Below are positions 6,515-13,226 of a stretch of 14,219 nucleotides of DNA, piece by piece. The notes beneath the pieces were generated by a model. The model worked only from the letters and a program-made list of their open reading frames with translations, was not told where the DNA came from and did not search any database. The first letter of the stretch is position 1. Every line of letters starts with the position of its first letter. The DNA is from Desulfobacteraceae bacterium (lineage in GTDB: Bacteria; Desulfobacterota; Desulfobacteria; Desulfobacterales; SG8-13): assembly GCA_029287875.1 (NCBI GenBank), contig JARFQH010000211.1, positions 1 to 14,219 on the forward strand. The letters are read 5' to 3'. Position numbers and translations under genes: made by a program.

Positions 6515-6597
6515 GGCCCGCTCGGCGAAGCTTCGCTTGCTGACGATGTCGAAAAAATGGTCGGTTGACCAAAGCCGCTCCTGTGGGACGAAAAAAC

Positions 6598-7575
6598 ATG
6601 CTGGTTTTAGGCTTACAGGGCAGTCCGCGAAAAAAGGGTAACACCCAATTTCTTCTGTCGACGCTGCTGGATGAAGCTGAACGACTGGGGGCGAGGACTC
6701 AAAAAATTGAGGTCGCCAGCCGCAACATCCTTCCGTGTAAAGAACTCGTCGTCTGTGAGAAAAAAGGGTTTTGCCCCATCGATGACGACATGAAGCACGG
6801 CATTTATGCACTGTTGCGTGAAGCCGATGTCATCCTGTTGGCCAGTCCCGTGTTTTTCTACAACGTGACAGCCCAATTGAAAGCGCTGATCGATCGTTGT
6901 CAAACCCTCTGGGCACGCAAATACCGGCTGAAGTTGGCCGATCCAGCCCAAAAATACCGCCGCGGATTTTTACTGGCGGCCGGTGCTACCCGGGGGCGGA
7001 ATCTTTTCGAGGGTCTGAAGCTGACCGCTCAATATTTCTTCGATGCCGTCGGCGCCGAGTTTGCCGGCAGCTTGACATATCACGGTATTGAAGGGCCCAA
7101 AGACATGCAAAACCATGCGACGGTGCGTGATGACATCAAGCAAGCCGCCCGGGAACTGCTCGAATCGTTGGCAAACCGCCGGAAAGTTCTGTTCGTTTGC
7201 CGGGAAAACGCCTGCCGCAGTCAGATGGCCGGTGCATTCGCCCAACACTATGCCGGAGACCGCATGGATGTGGCCACCGGCGGCAGCCAACCGGCCGGCA
7301 CCGTCAATTCGATCATGGTGGAGGTGATGCAGGAGAAGGGCATCGACATGGCCTTCCGCGTTCCGCAAACGATCGAAGCCGCTTTGGGAAACGGACCGCC
7401 GGCAACCATCGTCACCATGGGGTGCGGGGAAGCCTGCCCGCATGTCCCCGGTGCCCGGATGCTGGATTGGGACCTGCCGGATCCGTCAGGTCAGGATCTG
7501 GAGGCTATGCGCAAGGTCCGGGACCAAATCGAAGATAACGTGAGAAAACTTGTTCAAGAAATTCCGAAAGCGTAA
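6598..7575 (+). CDS. NADPH-dependent FMN reductase / ArsC-type phosphatase fusion
   Basis: A 325-residue two-domain protein. Residues 1-190 are a flavodoxin-fold NADPH-dependent FMN reductase: phosphate loop GSPRKKGNT at 8-16, SPVFFYNVTAQLKALIDR at 83-100, and the C47...C53...C59 trio with IDDDM typical of the iron-sulfur-flavoprotein-related group. Residues 196-320 are a low-molecular-weight phosphatase of the thioredoxin-linked arsenate reductase type: nucleophile loop C201-x5-R207-S208, the redox cysteines C276 and C280 (MGCGEACP), and the general-acid region WDLPDP at 291-296. The start ATG 6598 begins right at the flavodoxin fold; a TTG at 6565 is possible, but neither has a strong ribosome site. 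The fusion could couple NAD(P)H-derived electrons to arsenate or disulfide reduction. Domain calls are secure; the physiological substrate is unknown. Confidence 0.9.
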   Translation: MLVLGLQGSPRKKGNTQFLLSTLLDEAERLGARTQKIEVASRNILPCKELVVCEKKGFCPIDDDMKHGIYALLREADVILLASPVFFYNVTAQLKALIDRCQTLWARKYRLKLADPAQKYRRGFLLAAGATRGRNLFEGLKLTAQYFFDAVGAEFAGSLTYHGIEGPKDMQNHATVRDDIKQAARELLESLANRRKVLFVCRENACRSQMAGAFAQHYAGDRMDVATGGSQPAGTVNSIMVEVMQEKGIDMAFRVPQTIEAALGNGPPATIVTMGCGEACPHVPGARMLDWDLPDPSGQDLEAMRKVRDQIEDNVRKLVQEIPKA

Positions 7576-7581
7576 ACTGGG

Positions 7582-7657
7582 GGTTCACTCGAAAATAACA
7601 TCATATTCTGGGGAGCGTCTCATCGCCCAAAATGGTGAACTTATTTTTTCGTGAACC
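7582..7657 (+). repeat. Inverted repeat in the rubredoxin 5' leader
   Basis: GGTTCACTCGAAAATAA (7582-7598) is matched by the reverse complement of 7641-7657 (TTATTTTTTCGTGAACC) with two small indels. A further GTGAAC at 7635-7640 offers an alternative partner for GTTCAC at 7583-7588. The structure lies between the fusion gene and rubredoxin and could act as an attenuator, a processing site or a DNA operator. Confidence 0.45.
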
Positions 7658-7700
7658 TAAAAAGAGGCAACTGTCAATCAACACAAGGAGGTATGAAAGC

Positions 7701-7859
7701 ATGGACAAATACGTATGTACGGTTTGCGGGTATGTTTACGATCCGGCACTGGGTGACCCTGACAACGGTGTGGCCGCCGGTACTAAATTCGATGACCTTG
7801 CCGATGACTGGGTTTGCCCGGTTTGCGGAGCGGGCAAGGAGGATTTTGAAAAAGAGTAA
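7701..7859 (+). CDS. rub: Rubredoxin
   Basis: A 52-residue classical rubredoxin, the standard length for Desulfovibrio and Clostridium. The iron ligands are C6 and C9 (CTVCGY) and C39 and C42 (CPVCG). The usual aromatic core is present (Y4, Y11, Y13, F30, W37). The start is fixed by AAGGAGGT (7685-7692), eight bases before the ATG. It carries one electron at a time, and its natural acceptor in sulfate reducers is the flavodiiron protein encoded next (8016); it can also feed desulfoferrodoxin (5177). Confidence 0.97.
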   Translation: MDKYVCTVCGYVYDPALGDPDNGVAAGTKFDDLADDWVCPVCGAGKEDFEKE

Positions 7860-7906
7860 CGACATATCTGCCATCGGTTGACAATACCCTGTTTCGGCAA
7901 AACAAT

Positions 7907-7956
7907 ATGATGCCCTTTTTATCATTGCCCTGCGGTGATGACGAAAAGGGCATCAT
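7907..7956 (+). other. 50-nt long hairpin between rubredoxin and flavodiiron genes
   Basis: The outer stem is a perfect 13-bp inverted repeat: ATGATGCCCTTTT (7907-7919) with AAAAGGGCATCAT (7944-7956). The inner part continues almost to a four-base loop (7930-7933): counting G-U pairs, 22 of 23 stem positions pair. A second small hairpin, GTTCGG/CCGAAC (7959-7964 with 7971-7976), follows. No T-run follows either, so it is more likely mRNA processing, stabilisation or attenuation than a classical terminator. Confidence 0.6.
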
Positions 7957-8015
7957 TAGTTCGGCCTCGACCGAACCCAACGCCAAACAGCATCTGCCAA
8001 ATAGAGGAAGTTGAA

Positions 8016-9200
8016 ATGAAACCAATCGAAATCACGCCAGGCATCTACGATGTGGGTGTCAATGACTGGAACATCAGTGATTTTCACGGATACTCGACAC
8101 CGTTTGGAACGAGCTACAATGCCTATTTGGTCCTGGATGAGAAGATTGCGTTGATCGATACGGTCAAGAGCGGGTTCGCCGATGAGTTGCTTTATAACAT
8201 TTCCAAGGTTGTCGATCCGAAAAAAATCGATCTCGTCATCAGCAACCACACTGAAATGGACCATTCCGGCAGTCTCGCACGCGTCATGCACCGCATTGGC
8301 GAGGACAAACCGCTCTACTGTTCCAAAATGGGTGAAAAAAATCTGCAGCGGCACTTTCACCGCAAGCTGAACTATCAGCCTGTGGCCAACGGGCAGGAGC
8401 TCACCATCGGTCGACGTACGTTTACCTTCTTGGAAACCCGAATGGTGCATTGGCCCGACAGCATGTTCACCTACCTGAAGGAGGACAGGATTCTGTTTTC
8501 CAGCGACGGGTTCGGGCAGCATTACGCCGGACACGAGAAGTTTGATGACCAGATCGGTGATGCCATTATGCCGCATGCTAAAAAATATTTTGCCAACATC
8601 CTGATGCTCTACGCCCCCCTGATTCTCAAGCTCATCGATAAGGTGACCGAAATGGGGCTTGGAATCGACATGATTTGTCCGGACCACGGGGTGATTTGGC
8701 GTAAAAACGCGTCGAGGATAATCGATGCTTACGGCCGCTGGAGCCGCCAGGAATCTAAGCCCAAGGCTCTTGTCATCTATGATACCATGTGGCACAGCAC
8801 CGAGATGATGGCCAATGCCATAGCCTCCGGCATCAGCGCCGAAGGCGTGGATGTCCGGCCCATGTATCTGCGCAAATGGCACCGCAGTGACATCATGACC
8901 GAGGTGCTCGATGCGCGGGCCGTGGTGGTCGGCTCACCGACCCTCAACAACGGCCTGTTCCCTACGCTGGCCGACTTTCTAACTTACATGAAAGGCTTGA
9001 AACCGAAGAACAAGATCGGAGCCGCCTTCGGGTCCTACGGTTGGAGCGGTGAAGCCGTCAAGGTGATCGAAAAGGAGCTGACGGAGATCGGTATAGAGCT
9101 GGTCGAACCGGGTTTCAAAGTACAGTATGTGCCCGACGGCGAGACATTGGATGCGTGCTATGAGTACGGGCAGAAGATCGGCAGGGCGGTCAATGGTTAA
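8016..9200 (+). CDS. roo: Flavodiiron protein / rubredoxin:oxygen oxidoreductase
   Basis: A 394-residue A-type flavodiiron protein, close to Desulfovibrio gigas ROO (402). The N-terminal metallo-beta-lactamase-like domain holds the diiron ligands H78, E80, D82 and H83 (HTEMDH), H145, D164 and H224 (CPDHGVIW), almost the same numbering as ROO. From about residue 250 is a flavodoxin domain with the FMN loop YDTMWHSTE and FGSYGWSGEA. The enzyme reduces O2 to water, and many family members also reduce NO to N2O, using electrons from rubredoxin. The start at 8016 is set by AGAGGAAG just upstream and by the MKPIEITPGIYDVG family N-terminus; upstream in-frame ATGs at 7935 and 7938 lie inside the long hairpin and are rejected. 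Rubredoxin is immediately upstream. Confidence 0.96.
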   Translation: MKPIEITPGIYDVGVNDWNISDFHGYSTPFGTSYNAYLVLDEKIALIDTVKSGFADELLYNISKVVDPKKIDLVISNHTEMDHSGSLARVMHRIGEDKPLYCSKMGEKNLQRHFHRKLNYQPVANGQELTIGRRTFTFLETRMVHWPDSMFTYLKEDRILFSSDGFGQHYAGHEKFDDQIGDAIMPHAKKYFANILMLYAPLILKLIDKVTEMGLGIDMICPDHGVIWRKNASRIIDAYGRWSRQESKPKALVIYDTMWHSTEMMANAIASGISAEGVDVRPMYLRKWHRSDIMTEVLDARAVVVGSPTLNNGLFPTLADFLTYMKGLKPKNKIGAAFGSYGWSGEAVKVIEKELTEIGIELVEPGFKVQYVPDGETLDACYEYGQKIGRAVNG

Positions 9201-9239
9201 TCCGGAAACAAAATGCCCGATACCGAACGCCATCTAACC

Positions 9240-9431
9240 ATGAAAATACCCGTTGTCGAATTGAGCGAATGCATTAAATGTGAGATCTGCGTTGAAGTCT
9301 GTCCGGCCGTTTTCAGGATGAACGATGCGGGTTACATCGACGTGGCGGATTTATCGTCCTATCCGGAACCCGAAGTTGAAGAGGCGATCAAGAACTGCGC
9401 GGCGGATTGTATTCACTGGGCCGAGATTTAA
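9240..9431 (+). CDS. Ferredoxin with one [4Fe-4S] cluster (Desulfovibrio type)
   Basis: A 63-residue ferredoxin. CIKCEICVEVCP gives three cluster ligands, and the fourth is the cysteine in KNCAADCIHW near the C-terminus. The remaining two cysteines match the remnant of a second cluster that becomes a disulfide in Desulfovibrio gigas and D. africanus ferredoxins, and the CIHW ending is like that of D. africanus ferredoxin I. The usual proline after the fourth ligand is alanine here. ATG 9240 gives the canonical N-terminus; an in-frame ATG at 9213 adds nine residues and has a slightly better upstream GGA, so the start is uncertain. It lies directly after the flavodiiron gene and is likely another low-potential carrier for the cluster. 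Confidence 0.92.
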   Translation: MKIPVVELSECIKCEICVEVCPAVFRMNDAGYIDVADLSSYPEPEVEEAIKNCAADCIHWAEI

Positions 9432-9470
9432 TTTGATAATTCCCAGTAGCTCTCTACAGGGTCACCACAG

Positions 9471-9506
9471 ATTCCCTCTCCCTGGGGAGTGGGTTTGGGT
9501 GTGGGG
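9471..9506 (+). other. G-quadruplex motif and hairpin in the ferredoxin-DsrE gap
   Basis: The + strand has G4-AGT-G3-TTT-G3-TGT-G4 at 9484-9506: four G-tracts with three-base loops, a textbook quadruplex pattern. Just before it, a C-rich stretch (about 9474-9482) can pair with the first two G-tracts, so a hairpin competes with the quadruplex. The motif resembles C-rich/G-rich intergenic hairpins common in proteobacterial genomes, so it may be a REP-like remnant or a transcription end. The rest of the 257-base gap holds CTGCAG-CTTG-CTGCAG (9531-9546) and no convincing gene. Confidence 0.45.
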
Positions 9507-9688
9507 ATAACATCAAACAGCTTTGATACCCTGCAGCTTGCTGCAGAGAGATTCATTCACTCGGACGTTGCAGTCACCAGCCGATTGGACCTTTTGCCGA
9601 TCAATTTGCCATTCGGCTGGACAGTTTACCCGTCCGGCGGGTTGGCGGATGGAGCTCAAAATTTCGATTCGTTTCCAAGGAGGAGCAA

Positions 9689-10036
9689 ATGAAAAAAGCC
9701 GCGCTGTTTGTTTTTAACGGGGACCCGATGTGTTTCATACATGTTTTGCTGAATGCTTTGGACCTGCAGTCGAAAGGTCATGAGGTGCGGATCGTGGTCG
9801 AAGGTGCGGCGACTAAACTCTTGCCGTCTCTTGCCGAAGCCGACAACCCGCTGCACGGGTTGTGGGAGAAGGCCAAAAGTGCCGGCCTCGTGGAAGGCGC
9901 CTGCAAGGCCTGCTCCCAGAAAATGGGAACCGCCGAGGCGGCCGGATCTCAAGGCCTGACCCTGCTCGAAGACATGAACGGCCATCCTGGTATGGCCCAC
10001 TATCTCGAAAAGGGGTATGAAATAATCACCTTTTAA
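9689..10036 (+). CDS. DsrE-family small protein
   Basis: A 115-residue soluble protein of the DsrE/DsrF-like fold: the N-terminus MKKAALFVFNGDPMCFIHVLLNALDL matches the first strand and helix, and HEVRIVVEGAATKLL the second strand. Cysteines are at about 14 and in GACKACSQKM (72 and 75). DsrE relatives relay sulfur on a conserved cysteine, and the 72/75 pair is in the region where that cysteine usually lies. An AAGGAGGAG ribosome site supports the start. The HEAT-like gene begins 10 bases after its stop. Its placement in an oxygen-defence cluster suggests a role in sulfur or thiol redox, which is inference. It is not a subunit of a dsrEFH set, since no dsrF or dsrH is present. Confidence 0.8.
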   Translation: MKKAALFVFNGDPMCFIHVLLNALDLQSKGHEVRIVVEGAATKLLPSLAEADNPLHGLWEKAKSAGLVEGACKACSQKMGTAEAAGSQGLTLLEDMNGHPGMAHYLEKGYEIITF

Positions 10037-10046
10037 GCGGGAATCG

Positions 10047-10742
10047 ATGCAACCTTCAGAACAAAAACTTACCCATCGCCAACTCAAAGGGATCGTCTAC
10101 AAACTGTTGCAACTTCCGGATTTATGGCGCAGTGTCGAGCAGATCTCCCGTTTTCCCTTTCGCCAGGTGGTCAATCCGCTTTTCTCTTTTCTATACAGCC
10201 TTGACGAGCCTATTAAATGGCGGGCGGTGAGTGTCATGGGAGCGGTGATCGCCAGGTCGGCCGAAGAAAACATGGAATCGGCCCGCATTGTCATGCGGCG
10301 GTTCATCTGGAACCTGAACGACGAGTCGGGCGGCATCGGCTGGGGTTCTCCGGAATCCATGGGCGAGGCAATGGCCCTCAACCTGGCCCTTGCCGATGAA
10401 TATGCCAGTATTTTGCTGTCATACATAAACCCGGATGGAAACTATCTCGAGCATGAGGACTTGCAGCCGGGGGTGCTCTGGGGCGTTGGACGTTTGGCCT
10501 ACGCCCGGCCCGGGCATGCGAGAGATGCGCTCCCCTTTCTGCAACCCTATTTGGAATCGGACAGACCGGTTCTACGCGGTATGGCTGCTTGGATCGCCGG
10601 CGCGCTGCCATTCGACCGCACCATTTCTTTCCTTAAACCCCTTGAAAACGACACGGCGCATTTCAAGCGATATCAGGAAGGCGTCCTGGAAGAGGTGCGT
10701 ATTTGCGATCTGGTTGCGAAACTGGTCAAGCGGTCGGATTAA
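10047..10742 (+). CDS. All-helical HEAT-like repeat protein
   Basis: A 231-residue protein that appears to consist of helical pairs of the HEAT/armadillo type, for example VVNPLFSFLYSLDEPIKWRAVSVMGAVIAR and PYLESDRPVLRGMAAWIAGALPF. The central segment WNLNDESGGIGWGSPESMGEAM is conserved-looking, with Trp, Gly and acidic residues. It has no signal peptide, membrane segment or metal motif. It resembles a conserved family in sulfate reducers that I remember under the locus name DVU0298, an unverified recollection. It follows the DsrE-like gene by 10 bases, so the two are likely co-transcribed. Helical repeat proteins usually bind other proteins, so a scaffold or cofactor-loading role is possible. 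The function is not known to me. Confidence 0.75.
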   Translation: MQPSEQKLTHRQLKGIVYKLLQLPDLWRSVEQISRFPFRQVVNPLFSFLYSLDEPIKWRAVSVMGAVIARSAEENMESARIVMRRFIWNLNDESGGIGWGSPESMGEAMALNLALADEYASILLSYINPDGNYLEHEDLQPGVLWGVGRLAYARPGHARDALPFLQPYLESDRPVLRGMAAWIAGALPFDRTISFLKPLENDTAHFKRYQEGVLEEVRICDLVAKLVKRSD

Positions 10743-10754
10743 AAACGTCTCTTT

Positions 10755-10859
10755 TATAGGCTTTAAGATAAAGGTTTTGGCAAGGCGAGAGGGAGGAGGC
10801 TGTATTGCAATACGCCGACGACCGATAACACAGTCAAAACCTTTATCTTTAAGTCTATA
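10755..10859. repeat. 105-bp palindromic MITE-like or REP-like element
   Basis: Terminal inverted repeats of 25 bp (10755-10779 and 10835-10859) match at 23 of 25 positions; they share GATAAAGGTTTTG on their inner side. At the exact centre is a perfect 12-bp palindrome, GTATTGCAATAC (10802-10813). The element fills the gap between two convergent genes, ending right beside the tolC stop codon. No T-runs follow the arms, and the element encodes nothing. It could be a miniature transposable element (TA ends are compatible with a TA-target type) or a structural mark between convergent transcripts. Confidence 0.65.
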
Positions 10860-10860
10860 G

Positions 10861-12234
10861 CTATTGAACGCTGTAAAGCGTGTAGAGTTCACCGCGGGCG
10901 CGCTGAAGGTTTGAGACTGCGACAGCGTGGTCATAGAGGGCGGCAACGCTGCGGGTGCGCGTGGCGGTCAGGCCTACCTGGGCAGTCAGCAGATCGGTTA
11001 TGCCGGCAACGCCTTCCCGATAGCGTACCTGGGTGATGCGCAGGGATTCCAATGCACTTTCGACACTCTTTCGGATCGTTTCCAACCGTTGCCACGACTC
11101 GGCAGCCTGAATTCGTGCACTCCGAAGATCCTGTTTTATTTTGATGCGAACATTTTCCTCGTCCTGCTGAGCCGCTCGCCATTCTGCTTCGGCCTTGCGG
11201 GTGGCACTCGAATTGCGAAAACCGGTGAAAATGTCCCATTCGGCCCTGAGTCCGACAGTGTAGCTGCCCTCGAAAGAATCCAGGTTACCGCTGTCCAGAT
11301 CATAGGTCCCGTAGGCATTGAGAACCGGATAATTTTGGCGCTTTACCTTGATGTACAAAAGTTCCTTTGCCTGAGACATTTTCTGAACCAACTGAAGCTC
11401 CGGCCGGTTTTCGATCGCGTCGAAATCTTGTTCCATGACCGGCGGTGTCGAAACATTTTCTTCGGGTACCGGCAGGCTCTCGCGGGTGACAAAATCGTAC
11501 CCGATGGCTGTGTTCAAAGCGACAATGGCCAGATCCACGCTGTTGCGGGCCCGGATCAGATCCTCGCGGGCCTGCACCAAAGCGACCTCAAGGTTTAACA
11601 CATCGGTTTTTATCACCGTCCCGGCCTTGTATTTGTCTCGGGCCACCTGCAGGCTCTCTTCGAAACTGCGAATCGTTTCCTGCTGAACCGTCACATAGTC
11701 CAGGGCCTGCAGAATGCTGAAGTATCCGCGGGTGATCTGGTAGATCAACTCGTTGCGGATGGCGGCCAGCTGAAGATTGACAGCGTCCGCGCCGAGCGCG
11801 GCGCTCTCGGACATCATCTTACGTTGTCCGAAATCGTAGATTCGGTATTTGAGCTCGGCGGACAGACGCAGGTTGTCGGTGTTGCCCGGATCGTTGGGGT
11901 CGAAGGCAGGGGCCATTATGTCAAGGTTGCGCTGGTTGAGCTGCATCATGAATGCCTGGGTCGGGTTGTCCGTCACAACGTAGCCGCCGGCTACCGACAG
12001 CTGCGGGAAATAGGCGGAGTCGGCTTCCGAGATCATGGCTCGGGCTGCTTCGACCCGGATGGCTGCCGCATTGGCGTCGGGGTTCCGCTGAAGGGCTTCC
12101 CGGATGCACTCTTCGAGGGTATCGGCTTCCGCATGGCCGTTCAAGAAGATGAGGGCAAAAGCGAGACAGGCCCGAAGGATCGATATCGGCCGCACGAAAC
12201 GGAGGCAACTATCAGACCTAAGAGCGATCTTCAT
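10861..12234 (-). CDS. TolC-family outer-membrane efflux channel protein
   Basis: A 457-residue outer-membrane channel protein. A signal peptide covers residues 1-37, with the basic stretch LRFVRP, a hydrophobic core LRACLAFALIFL and an AEA/D cleavage site. The mature part starts DTLEECIREALQRNPDANAAAIRVEAARAMISEADSAYFPQLSV, the classical N-terminal helix of this family. The long coiled-coil helices repeat in two halves, with AALGADAVNLQLAAIRNELIYQITRGYFSILQ and the second-half TGFRNSSATRKAEAEWRAAQQ. Such trimers form the outer duct for type I secretion or RND/MFP efflux pumps. No pump or adaptor gene is beside it in the window, so its partner is unknown. It runs convergently toward the redox cluster, and a strong promoter lies upstream. 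AGAGGGG precedes the ATG. Confidence 0.92.
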   Translation of the reverse strand: MKIALRSDSCLRFVRPISILRACLAFALIFLNGHAEADTLEECIREALQRNPDANAAAIRVEAARAMISEADSAYFPQLSVAGGYVVTDNPTQAFMMQLNQRNLDIMAPAFDPNDPGNTDNLRLSAELKYRIYDFGQRKMMSESAALGADAVNLQLAAIRNELIYQITRGYFSILQALDYVTVQQETIRSFEESLQVARDKYKAGTVIKTDVLNLEVALVQAREDLIRARNSVDLAIVALNTAIGYDFVTRESLPVPEENVSTPPVMEQDFDAIENRPELQLVQKMSQAKELLYIKVKRQNYPVLNAYGTYDLDSGNLDSFEGSYTVGLRAEWDIFTGFRNSSATRKAEAEWRAAQQDEENVRIKIKQDLRSARIQAAESWQRLETIRKSVESALESLRITQVRYREGVAGITDLLTAQVGLTATRTRSVAALYDHAVAVSNLQRARGELYTLYSVQ

Positions 12235-12557
12235 AAGATCCCCTCTGTTCGAAAGGAAGCCGCATCATCCATGTTGAGCAATAGAATCATTTCCCCGTTC
12301 GAATAATATTAAAATGCGAAATGATGTCAATAGCTGTTTGAGGTTTTTCTCGAACAGGATCAGATTCAAGGAGGAAGCGTTTGATGATTTACCTTGACAC
12401 GTCCTGATACGTTGTGGCACACAAAAGGTAGCTGTTTTATAGCTTGTTTCCGTCCTAAATGGCCCTTCCCGCAATATCGTCGCCGATTTCCTGGACCTTG
12501 AGAAAAATAGAGCGTTTATGGATCGAAAACCCAGTACCGACTTCCGGCAGTCCAATA
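12235..12557. other. Divergent intergenic region between tolC and hdrC
   Basis: This 323-base region holds the tolC promoter, three copies of GTTCGA (12247 and 12297 on the plus strand, 12350 inverted) at about 50-bp intervals, and an isolated AAGGAGG (12368-12374) before a seven-codon open frame (12384-12407). No clear hdrC promoter was found. The part 12459-12557 is open in the hdrC frame, but its translation does not resemble the family. Confidence 0.5.
12303..12330 (-). promoter_or_regulatory. sigma70-type promoter of the tolC-like gene
   Basis: Read on the minus strand, TTGACA (12330-12325) is a perfect -35 hexamer, and TATTAT (12308-12303) matches the -10 consensus at five of six positions. 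The spacer is 16 bp. Transcription would begin near 12296, giving a leader of about 62 bases before the ATG at 12234. Confidence 0.7.
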
Positions 12558-13226
12558 ATGGAGGCCAAGAGGCCGATTTTGAGCAAACAAAAGGACGAAA
12601 AAGAGAGACGCGACAGCGAGGAAACGCTGAGCGCATCATCCGGCAAGCGTCGGCTGATCGGTGACCGGGGCAGTCATTTTTTGAAGCGGATGGAGGGTGA
12701 GACCGGCGCCAACATTGCTGCCTGCTACCAGTGCGAGCGCTGCACCAATGCCTGTCCGGTCAGCTTCTACATGGATATCAAGCCTCACCAGGTGATCCGC
12801 TTCATTCAGCTGGGTTGGCGCGAGGAACTGCTGCGGTCCGCCACCATCTGGGTCTGCCTGTCCTGTGAAATGTGCACCACCTATTGTCCAAACGAAGTCG
12901 CCGTCGCCGAGACCATTCTGCATCTCCGCAGCCTGGCAGCGCAGTCCACCATTGCGCCGCGGGAAAAACAGCTGGCGGTGTTTCACCAGACTTTCCTCGA
13001 TGAACTCCAGCGTTTCGGCCGGGTCAACGAGGCCTGGCTGATGGCGGCCTTGAACCGCAAACCCGGCATCCTCAAAGAAAAGATGCGCTCGGGCCAACTG
13101 AAAACGGAAATCGAGTTGGGGCTGACGCTCTGGCGCAAGGGGAAATTGAAACTGCTGCCGAAACGCTGTGAAGCCATCAAAGATATCCGGGCCCTATACC
13201 ACAAACGGCAAGGTGATCGTTTCTGA
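12558..13226 (+). CDS. hdrC: Heterodisulfide reductase subunit C-like Fe-S protein
   Basis: A 222-residue HdrC-type protein with two complete [4Fe-4S] motifs: C56-x2-C59-x2-C62-x3-C66 (CYQCERCTNACPV) and C100-x2-C103-x2-C106-x3-C110 (CLSCEMCTTYCPN). The rest is helical and polar, as expected of the soluble subunit. The start is uncertain: ATG 12558 is used here, TTG 12579 has a better ribosome site (AAGAGG, six bases upstream), and ATG 12459 would add 33 residues that do not resemble the family. Its stop overlaps the start of hdrB (TGATG), so the two are translationally coupled. It passes electrons between HdrA and HdrB. The family is secure; the physiological disulfide substrate in this organism is not known. 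Confidence 0.9.
   Translation: MEAKRPILSKQKDEKERRDSEETLSASSGKRRLIGDRGSHFLKRMEGETGANIAACYQCERCTNACPVSFYMDIKPHQVIRFIQLGWREELLRSATIWVCLSCEMCTTYCPNEVAVAETILHLRSLAAQSTIAPREKQLAVFHQTFLDELQRFGRVNEAWLMAALNRKPGILKEKMRSGQLKTEIELGLTLWRKGKLKLLPKRCEAIKDIRALYHKRQGDRF

Noticed and set aside
6525..6536. 12-bp perfect palindrome GCGAAGCTTCGC before the fusion gene
   Set aside because: It has no loop for a hairpin, no T-run and no second copy in the window; chance occurrence is plausible.
7956..8882. Minus-strand open frame of about 308 codons opposite the flavodiiron gene
   Set aside because: It is a shadow of a high-GC gene whose plus-strand product has complete diiron ligands; no ribosome site or domain supports the antisense frame.
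9489..9692. Open frame of 67 codons in the gap before the DsrE-like gene
   Set aside because: It starts inside the G-rich structure, has no ribosome site, overlaps the next start and resembles no family.
10927..11598. Plus-strand open frame of about 223 codons inside the tolC-like gene
   Set aside because: It is antisense to a clear TolC-family protein with signal peptide and promoter.
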